Shown here one piece after another: positions 1 to 10,275 of a DNA stretch of 64,000 nt. The DNA is from Patagioenas fasciata. Taxonomy: Eukaryota > Chordata > Aves > Columbiformes > Columbidae. The DNA lies in assembly GCF_037038585.1 (NCBI RefSeq), contig NC_092521.1:57361398-57425397 (forward strand). Direction: 5' to 3'. The notes beneath the pieces are model-generated. The model saw nothing but the letters and a program-made list of their open reading frames with translations. It had not been told where the DNA came from and did not search any database. Position numbers and translations under genes: made by a program. Numbering within the stretch: the first letter of the stretch is position 1; every line of letters starts with the position of its first letter.

Positions 1-2451
1 ATATTCCGTATTTAGTCCTTTCTCATTTTTTATTGCTTGAGTACTGTACCAAGAACTTATTTGCAACCCAGAGCATCTTGGGTACAGAGGTCCTTGACTT
101 TTTCCTGTTGATAATTATACTGCTATTGCTAGAAAGCACTATTAAAATGAAGCAGTTAGTTTCTTGGCCTTTTATTTCTCTTAAGGTTACACTTGCTGGC
201 AACTCCTTCACTAGTGCCCTGTGTCCCCTTCCCTGTACCTCTGACTGCCTGTCAGCAGCTGCTGCACTTTGCTGTGGTGGTTTGTGCGTTTTGGAGAGTG
301 TGGCTTCTCCTACCCGTACACACTTTCAGAACCTGGAGGGGCTGTCACCCAGTGCGCTGCAGGTGCTAACAAACATCACATTTCTCTTTTGTGGGAAAGG
401 TCTCTTCTCCCCTGTCCTACTGTTTTGTGCTAATGAAATTCTGGGCAGCAGAGCTCACATGCCAGGTGGTATGTCTTGTAGTCTGCTGCAGGGAAGTTGG
501 TAAATGATCAGGTGCACAAACCAGCCCAAGTGTGCTTTTCCAGGACGTATTATTATTTAAGCAAAGGTATTTGCTAAAGAGATTCACTCATGGGCAATAA
601 AATGTGCCTCACCTTTAAATTAGTGTGAGAAGAATTAAGCTGATGTATAAAAACTTTCATTTCCATATAGTTTAATCTGTGACTCAAAAATATCAGTATA
701 TCATTAACAGAACAGATGCATTTCTGAACTACCAAATGCTTTTTCTGAGTCTTATTCTAGGCATTTGTTTCACAACATTGCCAGTTGGTAAGGTATATTT
801 CTTGTGGGAAAGGCTTTGTCATCGCTGTACCCAGAAGGGCTGGGAGAGCAAATTCAATTCACAAGACCTTTTGTTTCCCCCTCATTTCCTATCACGTTCT
901 TTCAGGAGAACATTTTCCAGACTCTTAAACTGAAAGTCTGGGCTTTTACAAAGCTAACTACAGGCAAAATGAGATCATTTAGTAAATTTAAGTTTATCTG
1001 TCTTCTTTAGGGGAGAAATTCTCCATTACAGGCTTAGTGCAATATATAGGGCCTCAACAAGAATAAGGTACTTTCTAACTGGTTCAAAACCACATTTTTC
1101 TTGTGATCAGGAGGAAGTGGGATTGCTCTCATTTTTCAGGGATTTGCTTTGTAGGTGAACTTCCATGTGGGAACTAGAGCTAGTAGTACCTTTTTTATAC
1201 TGTTTTCTGGATGTTTCATGCTTCACAGTTTGCATGGGCCAAACAGCTGCTACCAAGCTCTGTTTTTGCACAGAACATGTTGGGAATGGAGTTAAATTGT
1301 CACCATCCATTCCTTGTGCACATAGGAGAGAAGATAGTCTGGAGACCTGAGTTAAACTGTTTTAGTTCTGATGATTTCATCAGCTTCTGCAGTGCATGGA
1401 GAAGAATCCAGAGGCCTGCTTTCATCCAAGGTTCTCCAAACTGGGTGGGGATACAAGTAGGTGTCTCAAAACAGGGTCAGAAATATCGAACACAGTGATA
1501 AGAGAGGTGGCTCAACTCATTTTGTGGGGTATAGAATGACATACTGAGTATATCTTTAAGAGCAAGTATCACACCCTTCCTTTTTGAGGTAGCTATGTAC
1601 TATTAAGAGATAACTGTTATTGTAAAATACTGCCATTGTCTGAGTTGTAAGCTGTGAGCTTCATGCCATAGACTAAGGTTTAAACCACGATTCCAGTAGT
1701 ATGTGAGGTTGTATTCTGGTCTCTTTTATACCTGAGGGACTTCTAGTTCAGACTTTCTGGGGAATCATGTTGTTATATTTTTGCTGAAGTGACGTAGGTC
1801 AGCAGTGAAGAAAGGAGGGCCTGTGTTGCAGAGATCCTTGACCCACAGAGGTGCTTCTGACCCACAAATCTCTTTTCCCTCACTCCAGTGAATGCTGCTT
1901 TCTTCACTGCATGGTTTCAACAGCAGGAACATCTTCAAGGAAAAGCAACCAGAAAGTTTTCTACCTGCATACCTGCATACACACCTGCAGTGCAACAGTT
2001 GCTTTAGAAAGTCTACAGATGGGGTTTTGAATTCTCTCTGTGTAAGAAGAATGTGAATCCTTTTCTTGCATTTCCTGGGGGTTGCTTGTGTCTCTGAGCT
2101 TGTGTGCATTTGCTTGCAAAGAAAACCGAAACAGCTGTAGATGTTTCTGTTTTAGGCACCAAATTCCACCAAAGACCTTCACTTTATTTGGTCCTAAAAC
2201 TTTTTTCACAGTATTGCCTTTTATTTTTCTGTTACAAATCTAGGAAGGCAAACATTTGAATAGAGTGTAGAATGTTAGTACAGACATTATGTTAGGTAAT
2301 TTTAGTCATTTAAGCTAAATTTTATGATCATGACTTAGTTGCTGGGAGGACAATTATGTGAGGAGAGTGTACTGTAAAGTACTTAGCTACAGGATGGATA
2401 TAAAACATTTTGCAGATATAACGCATGAAATATTTTTTGAAACCTCAACAT
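1..2451. other. AT-rich intergenic DNA, no gene seen
   Basis: No recognisable exon, RNA gene or mobile element was found. The longest frame here (33-503, plus) opens at a TTG rather than an ATG, resembles no protein family I know and has no splice context, so it is treated as chance. Confidence 0.6.
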
Positions 2452-2621
2452 CTGAATTTCAAATTAATGCGCAATATGTTTTAGATTTTAAATTATCAGG
2501 TTATTTTTGAAATACCACTCTTAATTTGACTGTAATACAACTGACCCTTAGACATGATACATTAACAGGGACCAGGATCATGGTAGACTATTTCATGACA
2601 ATGATTTAAGGAAGAAACTGG
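2452..2621 (+). repeat. Copy A of a dispersed direct duplication
   Basis: This 170-bp block recurs at 3739-3914 in the same orientation with only scattered substitutions and a short insertion in the second copy (an extra ATGATC-like stretch after GGGATCATG). Both copies begin CTGAATTTCAAATTAATG and end near AAGGAAGAAACTG. It matches no mobile element I recognise and lacks obvious terminal repeats, so it could be a local duplication or two copies of an unclassified repeat. Confidence 0.85.
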
Positions 2622-2758
2622 ATATTTTTGAAAGGTATGGGGAAGGAAATAAAATAAATAAATTAATAATACAGCCATCGAGCACAAACATGATCCCTGT
2701 TTACACTACAGATTCATCAGGGCCTCTTTTTAATTCCTTCCATGAGATACGGTATCAC

Positions 2759-2782
2759 TTTAGACTAGACTAGACTAGACTA
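2759..2782. repeat. (CTAGA)n pentamer microsatellite at a CR1 3' tail
   Basis: Four to five copies of a TAGAC-type pentamer sit exactly at the 3' side of the minus-strand CR1 that follows. CR1 elements end in short tandem repeats, so this is probably the element's own tail. Confidence 0.75.
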
Positions 2783-3116
2783 ATTCTGTTGGAAGTCATC
2801 TATAACTATCATCCTAAGGGCTGACCAAAAATTCAAGTGCCTTTTAAACACTGACAGGCTTGGGGCATCAGACATCTCTCTAAGAAGCCTGTTCTAGTGT
2901 TTGACTACTGACTTGGTAAAGAAATGCTTCCTAATGTCCAGTCTAAACCTCTACTGGAGCAGCTTTGAACCATTCCCACATGTCTTATCACTGGATCCCA
3001 GAGAGATCAGTACATCCCCCTCTGCATCCCCTCCTCAGGAAACTGTGGAGAGCAATGAGGTCGCCCTAAGCCTCAGAGCCCTCAGCTGCTCCTCATAGGA
3101 CATTCCTCCCAGCTTT
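2783..3116 (-). mobile_element. CR1 LINE 3' fragment, old
   Basis: On the plus strand the diagnostic reverse-complement CR1 features run in order: a diverged TCATCTATAACT block, AACACTGACAGGCTTGGGGC, AAGCCTGTTCTAGTGTTTGA, AAGAAATGCTTCCTAATGTC, then CACTGGATCCCAGAGAGATC and TGCTCCTCATAGGACATTCC. The same series occurs at 44436-44935, so both belong to one subfamily. It is 5'-truncated, and no open frame of useful length remains. Confidence 0.85.
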
Positions 3117-3738
3117 TATTTACACTTATCCAAAGACGTAACACAGGAAAAGCACTTTAAGGTTTCTTTGGTCACTAAATCAAATGGCTGCAGGACAGAC
3201 CGAAGAAAGGAATATTTATTTATTCCAGAATATTTATTCCAGAAAGTGTATTTATCTGTATATCTGTATCATATCATATACATATGAAGACTTCAATTTC
3301 TTTGTGGCATGACATTGAGAAGAACCACAACAAGAGACCTGGTGAATCAGATAGTCACAGCTTTGACGGTCCTTCCAGGCACCAAGCACTTCTTCCGCTG
3401 CTGCCACTGTTGATGTTCTTCTTCCTTGGCAGCAGTAATGGCTGATGGTGCTTGAGATAATTTTTACCTATTAGCCACCTCTTCACTGAGATTTCTGAGG
3501 GAAGTGCTCTTTTTGCCATTTGGTACAGGAGCTCTGGCACTACAATGTCAAACTAAAATAACGGCTTCACAGGTCATGTCAGTTCTGCCTCCTCTCTGTA
3601 TTTTGCTAGAATATTGTCAGAAAATCTTCCCTTTGACATACCGAGACTAAAACTGATTAAAAAAAAAAAGATCAGAGTTTTAAAGTTTGAACAACTGCTA
3701 AATCAACCGTAAATATTTGGGCCATTTTGAGAACACTC
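3117..3738. other. Sequence between CR1 and duplication copy B
   Basis: No gene is identified. A short minus-strand frame around 3355-3540 lies in a slightly more GC-balanced block, with frames that break repeatedly. I do not recognise its translation, and it could be a decayed exon or chance. Confidence 0.4.
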
Positions 3739-3914
3739 CTGAATTTCAAATTAATGTGCAATATGTTTTAGATTTTAAATTATTAGGTTATGTTTGAAAT
3801 ACCACTCTTAATCTGACTCTAATATGACTAACCCTTAGACATAATACCTTAACAGGGACCGGGATCATGATCATGACAGACTATTTCATGACAATGATTT
3901 AAGGAAGAAACTGA
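3739..3914 (+). repeat. Copy B of the dispersed direct duplication
   Basis: Second copy of the block at 2452-2621, about 1.29 kb away in the same orientation. It differs by scattered substitutions (for example GCGCAATATG versus GTGCAATATG) and a short duplication around ATCATGATCATGAC. Divergence is clearly lower than among the old CR1 pieces nearby, by eye. Confidence 0.85.
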
Positions 3915-4869
3915 ATTTTACTTTCTTCATTTAGTTCATTTAAGACAGCTATTTAAAAAAAAGGTTATTTGCCACTGAGCCTTTTCCTCGGGCCTGTTCC
4001 CAGTCTTCTAACAATGCCTAATGCCAGTTCCTCTAATGGGAAACGTTGCCAGTCTCAGTCCCTTATTAGCCAGCCAGCTCTTGCCTGCGAGACTGCTCTT
4101 CTTTCATTTGCCCACTCATGTAACTGCCTTTTATCCAAATTCTCCCCCCTCTTTCGAAGCCTTTGCTGTGACCTGAGAGGAAGCCAAGAGCAGACAAGAG
4201 ACCTGAGACCTCCAGCAGTTCCTTTAAGCTTGCCCTCTGACATGGACCGCTTGATGCCAGGCTGAGGGGCTTTTTTTCTCTCTTCCTTTTTTTCCTCATT
4301 GCACAGACTGGCAGCCAGGACAGATTTAGCTGTCACACCAGATGATGTGATTACCCAAATTGCTTGGCTGTGGTTTCATTTCTCAAGTAAATGAAAATGG
4401 AAGACTGTAGACTATGAGACTGAAATGGTACATCAGTGAAGCAGACTCTTTAGATCATTCTTTAAAATTCAAATGAAAGCTCAAATGCATATTTAGCATG
4501 GTGGATAATATAATAATTTTGAAAATGAGTAGCTGCCGGAGTCCTTGGGACTGGGAAGCTAGTTTTTAATTGGAAGACATTTACCCTGGACTGTCAATGC
4601 CACCAAATACTGAGACCAAATTTAAATTGTCAGGAAGGGACAATTAGCCAGAATAACTTACGTGATAGGATTTTAAAGGGGCTGAAGACATTTCTTGCTG
4701 GCTTTAGAGACTGCATTAAACTACGCGGTGTTATGCTGACACTGAAGCTTCCTGCAGAGATGAATGCTCTCATGCTAAGCCGCAGGTGTTCCTGTGTAGT
4801 TTCAGATTCTGTGAAAGTGGCTCTTATCTGCCTGTTTGCAACTAGGAACTTAAAGTCAGGGCACTGAGG
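3915..4869. other. Intergenic DNA, no gene seen
   Basis: The sequence has mixed composition. Frames at 3969-4336 on both strands overlap each other and match no family I recognise. No repeat was identified. Confidence 0.5.
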
Positions 4870-5262
4870 GGGCTGGTGGTCATGGGCATCCTCTGGGATC
4901 TGTCAGGGCAGGACCTGGCAGCCAGGACTCAACCTACTGTCCCAGTCAGGAGCAGAGCAACCCCAGCCCTGGGGCAACCCCAGCCCTGGGCATTGGCCAC
5001 CTCCATGGGGATGATGTGCCAGGATGTGGGCACGTGGGTGGGCTCAGCTCAGCAATGTCCATGGCTGGGCAGGGCAGGGCTGTGGGGAGCTGGAGATCAG
5101 TCCTGCTCTGGCACAGTTGAGGCTGGGGTTGATGGCTCTGGGGGCTGAAATGGGACCATGGGCATGGTTCAAGAGGTACTGGGATTGGGCAGGGACAGTC
5201 AGACCTGGCATGGCCTCAGGGTCATGATGCTGAAACAAGTTGTTGACCTGTAAAGCTGCACG
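4870..5262. other. GC-rich island of unknown origin
   Basis: An abrupt switch to GC-rich sequence, rich in CAGGG, CTGGG and CCAGCC words, inside AT-rich flanks. It includes a perfect 17-bp tandem duplication at 4957-4990 and ends just before a T21 run at 5273-5293. Frames are short and low in complexity. It could be an unclassified repeat, a lncRNA exon or a short GC-rich duplication. Confidence 0.5.
4957..4990 (+). repeat. Perfect 17-bp tandem duplication
   Basis: The unit GCAACCCCAGCCCTGGG occurs twice with no mismatch, starting at 4957 and 4974. Confidence 0.9.
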
Positions 5263-5272
5263 CAGTGCAACC

Positions 5273-5293
5273 TTTTTTTTTTTTTTTTTTTTT
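5273..5293. repeat. Poly(T) run, 21 nt
   Basis: An uninterrupted T run follows the GC-rich island. Its orientation (T on the plus strand at the right-hand side) is wrong for a plus-strand retrocopy poly(A) tail, so it is not evidence of a processed pseudogene. Confidence 0.9.
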
Positions 5294-5330
5294 CTGGAAA
5301 CCATTCTATACAGCAATACTGATAAAGGGT

Positions 5331-5446
5331 GAATCACAGAATCACAGAATCTGTCTCCAGAGTAGGAGACTCCACAACCCCTCTGGGCAGCCTGTTCCAG
5401 TGTTCTGTCACCCTCACTGTGAAGAAGTTTCTTCTCAAATTTAATC
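5331..5446 (-). mobile_element. Short, internally deleted CR1 fragment
   Basis: The plus strand reads a CR1 3' terminus (AATCACAGAATCACAGAAT) and then jumps to the CR1 segment GGAGACTCCACAACCCCTCT, GGCAGCCTGTTCCAGTGTTC and GAAGAAGTTTCTTCTCAAAT. About 70-100 bases that should lie between them, including GGTTGGAAGGGACC, are absent, so an internal deletion is inferred. Confidence 0.85.
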
Positions 5447-5724
5447 ATGCATCTGACTTACTACAGGTGAATTGTCAACACAAGTACCCACCCAGGCCAC
5501 GTGCTCCATCTCCTTCATCCTCAGTCAGGTTGGCACAGTGTGTAAAGTTGCCAGTAAAGTAACTCCTTTCATTAGGGAACGGTTTTTCACTAGCTCTGCC
5601 TTTATTCAGGTAGTTCATATGAAATTTAGCTGCAACTGTTGAAGGACTGAAGTAATAAATGGTAGCATAAAGATGCTGCTGAAGCAATGGAATGTAGAGT
5701 AGCAAACTTGTCTCATGGTCTTAA

Positions 5725-5739
5725 TAAAAAAAAAAAAAA
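5725..5739. repeat. Poly(A) run
   Basis: About 15 adenines follow GTCTTAAT. No retrocopy is recognisable upstream. Confidence 0.8.
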
Positions 5740-5808
5740 AGGAAAGCAATAACTTAAATTACTCATTAGGCATTTGTACTTCAGTTAGGTTAACCAGAAT
5801 TACTTGTT

Positions 5809-6852
5809 CACAGTATCACAGTATGTTTGGGATTGGAAGGGACCTTGAAAGATCATCTAGTCCAATCCCCCTGCTGGAGCAGGAACGCCTATGTGAGGTC
5901 ACACAGGAACATGTCCCGGCGGGCTTTGAATGTCTCCAAGGGAAGGAGACTCCACAACCTCCCTGAGCAGCCTGTTCCAGTGTTCTGTCACCCTCACTGA
6001 GAAGAAGTTTTTTCTCAAATTTAAGTGGAACCTCTTGTGTTCCAGCTTGATCCCATTACTCCTTGTCCTGTCATTGTTTGCCACTGAGAAGAGCCTGGCT
6101 CCATCCTCATGACACTCACCCTTTATGTATTTATAAACATTAATAAGGTCACCCCTCAGTCTCCTCTTCTCCAAACTAAAGAGACCCAGCTCCCTCAGCC
6201 TTTCTTCATAAGGGAGGTGCTCCACTCCCTTAATCATCTTTGTTGCCCTATGCTGGACCCTCTCCAGCAGTTCCGTGTCCTTCTTGAACTGAGGGACCAA
6301 GAACTGGACACAATATTCCAGATGGGGTCTCACCAGGGCGGAGTAGAGGGGAAGGAGAACTTCTCTCAATCTACTAACTGACCCCCTTGTAATACACCCC
6401 AGGATGCTGTTGGCCTTCCTGATCACAAGGGCACAGTGCTGGCTCATGGTCATCCTGTTGTCCACCAGGACCCCCAGGTCCCTTTCCCCTACACTGCTCT
6501 CTAATATGTAATTTCCCAACCTATACTGGAACCTGGGGTTGTTCCTGCCCAGATGCAGGACTCTACACTTTCCCTTGTTAAATTTCATTAGTTTATTCCC
6601 TGCCCAACTCTCCAGCCTGTCCAGGTCCCGCTGGATGGCAGCACAGCCTTCTGGCGTGTCAGCCACTCCTCCCAGCTTAGTGTCATCAGCAAACTTGCTG
6701 ATAGTACACTCAATTCCCTCGTTCAAATCATTAATGAATATATTGAATAATATTTGCCCCAATACTGACCCCTGAGGCACTCCACTAGATACTGGCCTCC
6801 AACTGGACTTCGCACCATTGACCACCACTCTCTGGCTCCTCGCTTTAAGCTA
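5809..6852 (-). mobile_element. CR1 LINE, 5'-truncated, about 1.04 kb
   Basis: The 3' end is on the left (CACAGTATCACAGTATG, then GGGATTGGAAGGGACCTTG and TCATCTAGTCCAATCCCCCT). The element continues without a gap to the reverse-transcriptase coding part near 6850, where it stops abruptly, as expected for 5' truncation by incomplete reverse transcription. The reading frame is almost intact (see the ORF2 remnant), so this is one of the younger CR1 copies in the window. Confidence 0.95.
5899..6828 (-). pseudogene. CR1 ORF2 (reverse transcriptase) C-terminal remnant
   Basis: An open frame of about 309 codons encodes the C-terminal part of the CR1 polyprotein. Visible RT motifs are [10 protein letters not shown] near the start and the catalytic-site segment [10 protein letters not shown] some 35 residues later, with FADD serving as the polymerase YxDD-type motif. 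The conserved tail ([15 protein letters not shown]) follows. The endonuclease domain and N-terminal RT motifs are missing through 5' truncation, so the product cannot be a working enzyme. One extra base around 5936-5940 shifts the last residues out of the normal CR1 frame (expected [10 protein letters not shown]-type ending). There is no ATG at the left limit; the frame simply enters from the truncated 5' end. Confidence 0.9.
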
Positions 6853-9265
6853 ATGGTCACTCATTAGACTATGTATTACAGTTCAAAAGTGTGATCTTTT
6901 TGTTATAACAATAACTTGAGGGGATTTGCAGACGTAAGAAAACTGCTTTCAAGTAGACATGAAAAGTTTTCTTAAATGGTCACACTTATTTCTCCAGAAT
7001 TGTACTGTAAGTCATCCTCTTTGAATCAGAAGCCCACAATGCCATTGTGTCTTTTGTAGAAGTGACACTTCAAACGAAACCATATCAAAGTGCTATTGAA
7101 TGATGAACACATAGTATCTTCATAGATGGCTACCTGCTCTAATTACCTTGAGAGAATTAAAAACCAGATTCTGTGCCTACTTGGGGAATAGATTATCTTT
7201 GAAAAGATCTATCATTTGAAGAGTTTAGTTCAAATCTGACCCAAAAAGATTTTTTATTAAAAAGTATTGGCTTGAAATACAGATATTTACCACGAAAAAA
7301 AGTACTGAAAGTTCCAAACCTCCAAGGCTGAACCAGCCAAATCAATACAGTTGCGAACATAATCACAGTTCAGTACTATTACAAGCAGTATAAGGTCTCA
7401 TGATAAATAGATACTTCAAGATCCTTTAATTGTTTTCCTTCCCTATAATTTTAGCTGCCTCTAAATGAAGTATCTTGCTTAGAGATTTTTAAAAAGAGAA
7501 GGCTAACAGCTACTCCAACTCATATTATAAACAAATATTATAAATAAGTATTGCTTGCCTTTGACAGTGCTCTGCATTTCAAGTCAAACTTCTTTTTCAG
7601 TTACTTAAATATTGTTTGAAAAACTGAAATTTTGTTCTACTGTTATTCTGAAAGTCTCGCCAAGGACCATAATTCATGGAAACAAGATCTTTCTCACATA
7701 AACAAATTCTAAACTATATTTTCTCACAAATAAACTATATTTGTCTTGCTATTTTGTGAACAAAATAAAACTGCTATGCAAGTCTGTCTCTCACTGGCAT
7801 ACCGACTGCTTGAGTGGAATTAATTCCCCTGGGTGCCTTTATCAGATTTGTTCACTTTGTTCCTGAACATGAAGTTCAGTTCAGAACAACAGAAACAGAG
7901 GAGGAGCTTTTCTTCTTTGGTTTAGCAGTAAGTCACTAGGAAATGTTTTGTTGCTGCAGGCATTTGAAGTTCTATGGGCCCTTTGGAATGAAACGTTGTT
8001 TGTAGTGTTTCCTGTGATTTGCAAGGGACTGGATTTTCCTTTCAGGCTCATTAGCTTCTGGTAGGATCCAAGATGAACTTACTTTTTCTCCCAATGCTGA
8101 GATACAGTTCTGCCCCCCAGACACTTCTAATTTAAAGCTGGGCAGATGAAGGAAAGTCCCAAAATCCAAGAAAAGTGTTCACTGTTACACATTAACGTAT
8201 CAGAGCAGAGTTTCAAGAGTCACTTCAGTACAATACAATGAAGGCTTCACAAATCATGGCTTAAAGAATCTTTTCAATGTGCAAACCAGAGAAATATATA
8301 TAGACATTAGTATGTGAGACAGAAAGTCTTATTGCTTGGAGACTGCACAACAGCTAAAATGCAAGCCAAATTTACAACCAATTAGGAGATAACATATGGA
8401 GATTCACCCACCTGCTGACAAGCAACAAATACTGGCAGACTTAAAAATTAAAATCTTCCTAGAGTTTTTTACCTCAAGAATATTTTGTGCTCTTCCTGAC
8501 TCTGCCTCCCCTGAAATGAAATATTTTCAAAAGAATGCTCCATTTAATCACAACTTGTGCAAACTGAAGAAAAAAGAAGTTTTTGAATGTGTCTTCCGAA
8601 TTTTATATTGACTCTTTATACAACTCTTGGGCTCAGCTTGAGGTCTGATATTCTGCCACAGATATCAGCTGTATTGCAAATGCATAGGATCTGCATTTCT
8701 AACAAATTTACCCAGAGAACATGACAAGTTCTATTGTCCTGAACTCATTAAAAATGAAGAACAGGCAGTTCTCATAATTTACAAACCTGCTCTCTCTGTG
8801 TTTTGTCTTAGATCCCCTTATGTAGCAGCTTTTTCCCTGAATTGCTGGCTGTCTGGATATTAGACACATAGTCTGACAGTAACAACCATCACGTTTCTAT
8901 CACTATTTTTAATGACATAACCTCAAGCCATAACTTTAAGTGTTGCTCTGGCATCATGACATGAAAAAACACTTTTGGGATGTTGTTCTGACTGTATCCA
9001 CAGATGAGACGAGGTAAGATACAAAGAACAGGCCACCAATTCCTGGTACGATTAGGTAGGAACCACTTCCTGACAGTGCTTGGATCTCATGGCAGTCTGA
9101 GACGCAATGTCACTAACAGCAGAAATACTTGCAAGTCAGAGAGAACAACGTGGGATAAAACCTGCTGGAAACTTCCTGCCTAAGTGTTGAATCCTTGTTT
9201 TAACAAGCTGAATGGAAAAAAAACCCCAAACCAACCAAACCTCACTGGGCCATAGCCTACATAGA
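6853..9265. other. AT-rich intergenic DNA, no gene seen
   Basis: No exon, repeat family or RNA gene was recognised. Small frames at 7972-8169 and 8396-8611 are unremarkable. Confidence 0.6.
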
Positions 9266-9267
9266 GT

Positions 9268-9420
9268 CACCGTATCACAGAATGACTGGGGTTGGAAGTG
9301 ACCCCTGGAGATCATCTAGTCCAACCCACCTGCTAAAGCAGGTTCACCTGGAGAGTATCATACAGGAATGTGTCCAGGTGGGTTTTGAATGTCTCCAGAG
9401 AAAGAGACTCTGCAACTTCC
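9268..9420 (-). mobile_element. CR1 LINE 3' fragment
   Basis: The plus strand shows TATCACAGAATGACTGGGGT, TGGAAGTGACCCCTGGAGAT, CATCTAGTCCAACCCACCTG and GGGTTTTGAATGTCTCCAGA in normal CR1 order. It ends sharply at about 9420, where a GC-rich segment starts. Confidence 0.93.
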
Positions 9421-10275
9421 ACTTAACCATGGCTGCTCCATGTTTTGCAAGTAAACAGTGATTGGAATCTTGGGGATGGTGTTGAGAAAGACAGTGGGAG
9501 GGCTTGAGACTGTAGGATTGATTTTGTGTCGTTAGTTCTCATCTTAGATACCCTATAGGTCTTAGGTTGAGGGTGAAGCTGAGGCATTGGTAATGAAAAG
9601 GAGGGGTGGGCCCAGCTGCTTGCTGAGCATTTTGTGCCCCACACAGGCTGTCCAAGGGCTCCTACCGTGGGTCTGGAACCATGGCAGGAGAGTCCCACCA
9701 CTCCCAGCCATGTCCTGAGGCTGTGGCACAGCCAGGGCAGTGGCGAATCTGTAAGACAAGCTGGAGGTCTGTGATGAGGTTGGGCATAGTCTCTCATGCA
9801 ACCTCCTTGCCTCAGGCTTCTCTCCCCTTGGCTTGGCTTACAGACCAGGCTTTGTGGGGAGCTGGGAGCCCAGGTCCTTGCTGCAAAGCAAAATGCTGGT
9901 AGGGCAGGGATGAGAGCTGGGGTCTGGCTCTGAGGGTCCGTGAGCAACGGCTTACCCTCCTCTCTCCCTGGGCCTGGGGATGTCGCAAGGAAAGTTGGCA
10001 CCAGCCAATTCCTGAGACTCTTGGGTAGATGGGGCAGCCAGGTGAGGGCTGAAGGCAGCTAGGTCCAAGCTGTCCTGTTTCCTCCAGGCCAAACCAACCC
10101 ATTCTCAGGACTACTCTGAGCTGCCACATGCTGATGTGGTAGGGTAAAGCAGTAACTGGTGGCCGCATCTGGAGACTGCTGTAGCCACGGCTGTATCCAC
10201 CCACAGCCTGGGCTCTCACATTTGTCCCTTTCCTAGATGACACTGTCAGTGTCACCACAAGATGGGCTGTCCTTT
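9421..10275. other. GC-rich segment of about 0.85 kb, origin unknown
   Basis: It starts exactly where the CR1 fragment stops and returns to AT-rich sequence near 10275. The minus strand carries overlapping frames of 155 and 192 codons in different phases, rich in Pro, Ser and Gln; neither resembles a known family. High GC removes stop codons, so open frames are expected by chance. It could be an unclassified repeat, a lncRNA exon or a translocated GC-rich fragment. Confidence 0.5.

Noticed and set aside
33-503. 156-codon plus-strand frame
   Set aside because: It starts at TTG, has no recognisable domain or splice context and is of a length expected by chance in a window this size.
3355-3540. 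Possible exon or retrocopy on the minus strand
   Set aside because: Suggestive frames (LRNLSEEVANR, AKEEEHQQWQQRKK) lie in one phase before and another after a stop, but I could not assign them to any protein; without a search this stays unclaimed.
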